22,348 nucleotides of DNA, taken from the NCBI GenBank assembly GCA_046759185.1, contig JBHIBO010000025.1, positions 1-22,348 on the forward strand, written 5' to 3'. This DNA comes from JAJISK01 sp046759185. Its GTDB lineage: Archaea; Thermoplasmatota; Thermoplasmata; RBG-16-68-12; JAJISG01. Position numbers and translations under genes: made by a program. Under the pieces are notes generated by a model. It saw only the letters and a program-made list of their open reading frames with translations, had not been told where the DNA came from and made no database searches. This document shows positions 22,058 to 22,348 of the stretch, in pieces; within the stretch, counting starts at the first letter, position 1, and the number at the start of each line of letters is the position of its first letter.

Positions 22058-22348
22058 ATGGGAACGCCCCTGGTAGGCCTGCACCGCAAGGAGAGCAGAG
22101 CGACACTGATCCTCCAGCGTCCGCCCCTGAACATCCTGAACATCGCGATGTTGGAGGAGCTGGACGACGCCCTGCAGGAGGTCGCGGAGGCGGAGGACGC
22201 CCGGGTGCTCGTCCTGCGTGGCGAAGGGAAGGCCTTCTCGGCGGGAGTGGACGTGGCCGATCACACGGAGGACCGGGTCGAAGAAATGTTGAACACCTTC
22301 CACCGGGCCCTCATGCGCCTCTTCGATCTTGAGATCCCCACGCTGGCT
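22058..22348 (+). CDS. dch: Cyclohexa-1,5-diene-1-carbonyl-CoA hydratase (Dch-like), 3'-truncated by window edge
   Basis: The first 97 residues of a crotonase-family enzyme. ATLILQRPPLNILNIAMLEE (15-34) and LRGEGKAFSAGVDVADHTED form the N-terminal part of the fold with the first oxyanion-hole segment. DVADHTEDRVEEMLNTFHRA, with its D/E-H followed by MLxxFH, resembles the diene hydratase Dch/BadK, which hydrates the product of benzoyl-CoA reductase to 6-hydroxycyclohex-1-ene-1-carbonyl-CoA. The start is ATG 22058, with GGAGG about 7 nt upstream. The position directly behind the reductase genes supports the assignment. An ordinary enoyl-CoA hydratase remains possible because the second half, with the catalytic residues, is outside the window. 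Confidence 0.75.
   Translation, partial: MGTPLVGLHRKESRATLILQRPPLNILNIAMLEELDDALQEVAEAEDARVLVLRGEGKAFSAGVDVADHTEDRVEEMLNTFHRALMRLFDLEIPTLA

Noticed and set aside
18996..22143. Long minus-strand frames (463 and 501 aa) opposite the benzoyl-CoA reductase genes
   Set aside because: Antisense of four recognised subunits with overlapping starts and stops; no independent start signal or motif.
1..22348. CRISPR arrays, insertion sequences, tRNA or rRNA genes
   Set aside because: No regularly spaced direct repeats, transposase motifs, or tRNA/rRNA-like segments were noticed on either strand; a covariance-model scan would be needed to exclude small RNAs.

Overview
The window is GC-rich (roughly two thirds G+C by eye) and gene-dense, and it reads as archaeal. 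Several genes have a TATA-like box (TTAAATAG, TTAATAG, TTAAAA, CTATATAG) about 25-30 nt before the start codon and little or no leader, as in leaderless archaeal transcripts. The content agrees: a Ras-like small GTPase, a membrane-anchored solute-binding protein, a winged-helix/STAND-ATPase/TPR regulator of a kind common in Thermoplasmata-like archaea, and a MoaD-MoaE fusion. I infer an uncultured, anaerobic euryarchaeal or Thermoplasmatota-type organism. The lineage is a guess; the domain call is firmer. No rRNA, tRNA, CRISPR array or insertion sequence was seen.

Layout. 1-1046: 3' part of a GT4 glycosyltransferase. 1218-3524 (-): Cu(+)-type P1B ATPase with a YHS metal-binding domain at each end and no HMA domain. 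3649-4206 (+): Ras-like GTPase. 4196-7824 (-): polar amino-acid ABC transporter operon in transcription order binding protein, permease, ATPase, second permease. 8026-8424 (-): small membrane protein. 8523-11285 (+): 920-aa HTH/STAND/TPR regulator. 11286-12180: small minus-strand ORFs, a hairpin/T-tract terminator and an AT-rich palindrome. 12181-15665: molybdenum cofactor genes (moaD-moaE fusion, moaC, mobA, moeA) with a cysteine-free carboxymuconolactone-decarboxylase-family gene in between. 15741-16895 (+): sulfide:quinone-reductase-like flavoprotein. 16905-17867 (-) and 17969-22348 (+): a divergent anaerobic aromatic-degradation locus.

The right end is the most informative part. Four overlapping or closely spaced genes encode a class I (ATP-dependent) benzoyl-CoA reductase: two HgdB/BcrBC-type iron-sulfur subunits and two BcrA/BcrD-type ASKHA ATPase subunits. 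They are followed by the start of a cyclohexa-1,5-diene-1-carbonyl-CoA hydratase. Divergently, across about 100 bp, lies a 6-oxocyclohex-1-ene-1-carbonyl-CoA hydrolase (Oah/BamA) with a C-terminal zinc ribbon. Between the two leaderless promoters sits a perfect 16-nt palindrome that could be a shared operator. Together these give three of the four upper-pathway activities: ring reduction, diene hydration and ring opening. The hydroxyacyl-CoA dehydrogenase and the ferredoxin donor are not in view. The adjacent molybdenum cofactor genes may serve a Mo enzyme elsewhere, for example a 4-hydroxybenzoyl-CoA reductase feeding this pathway; that link is inference.
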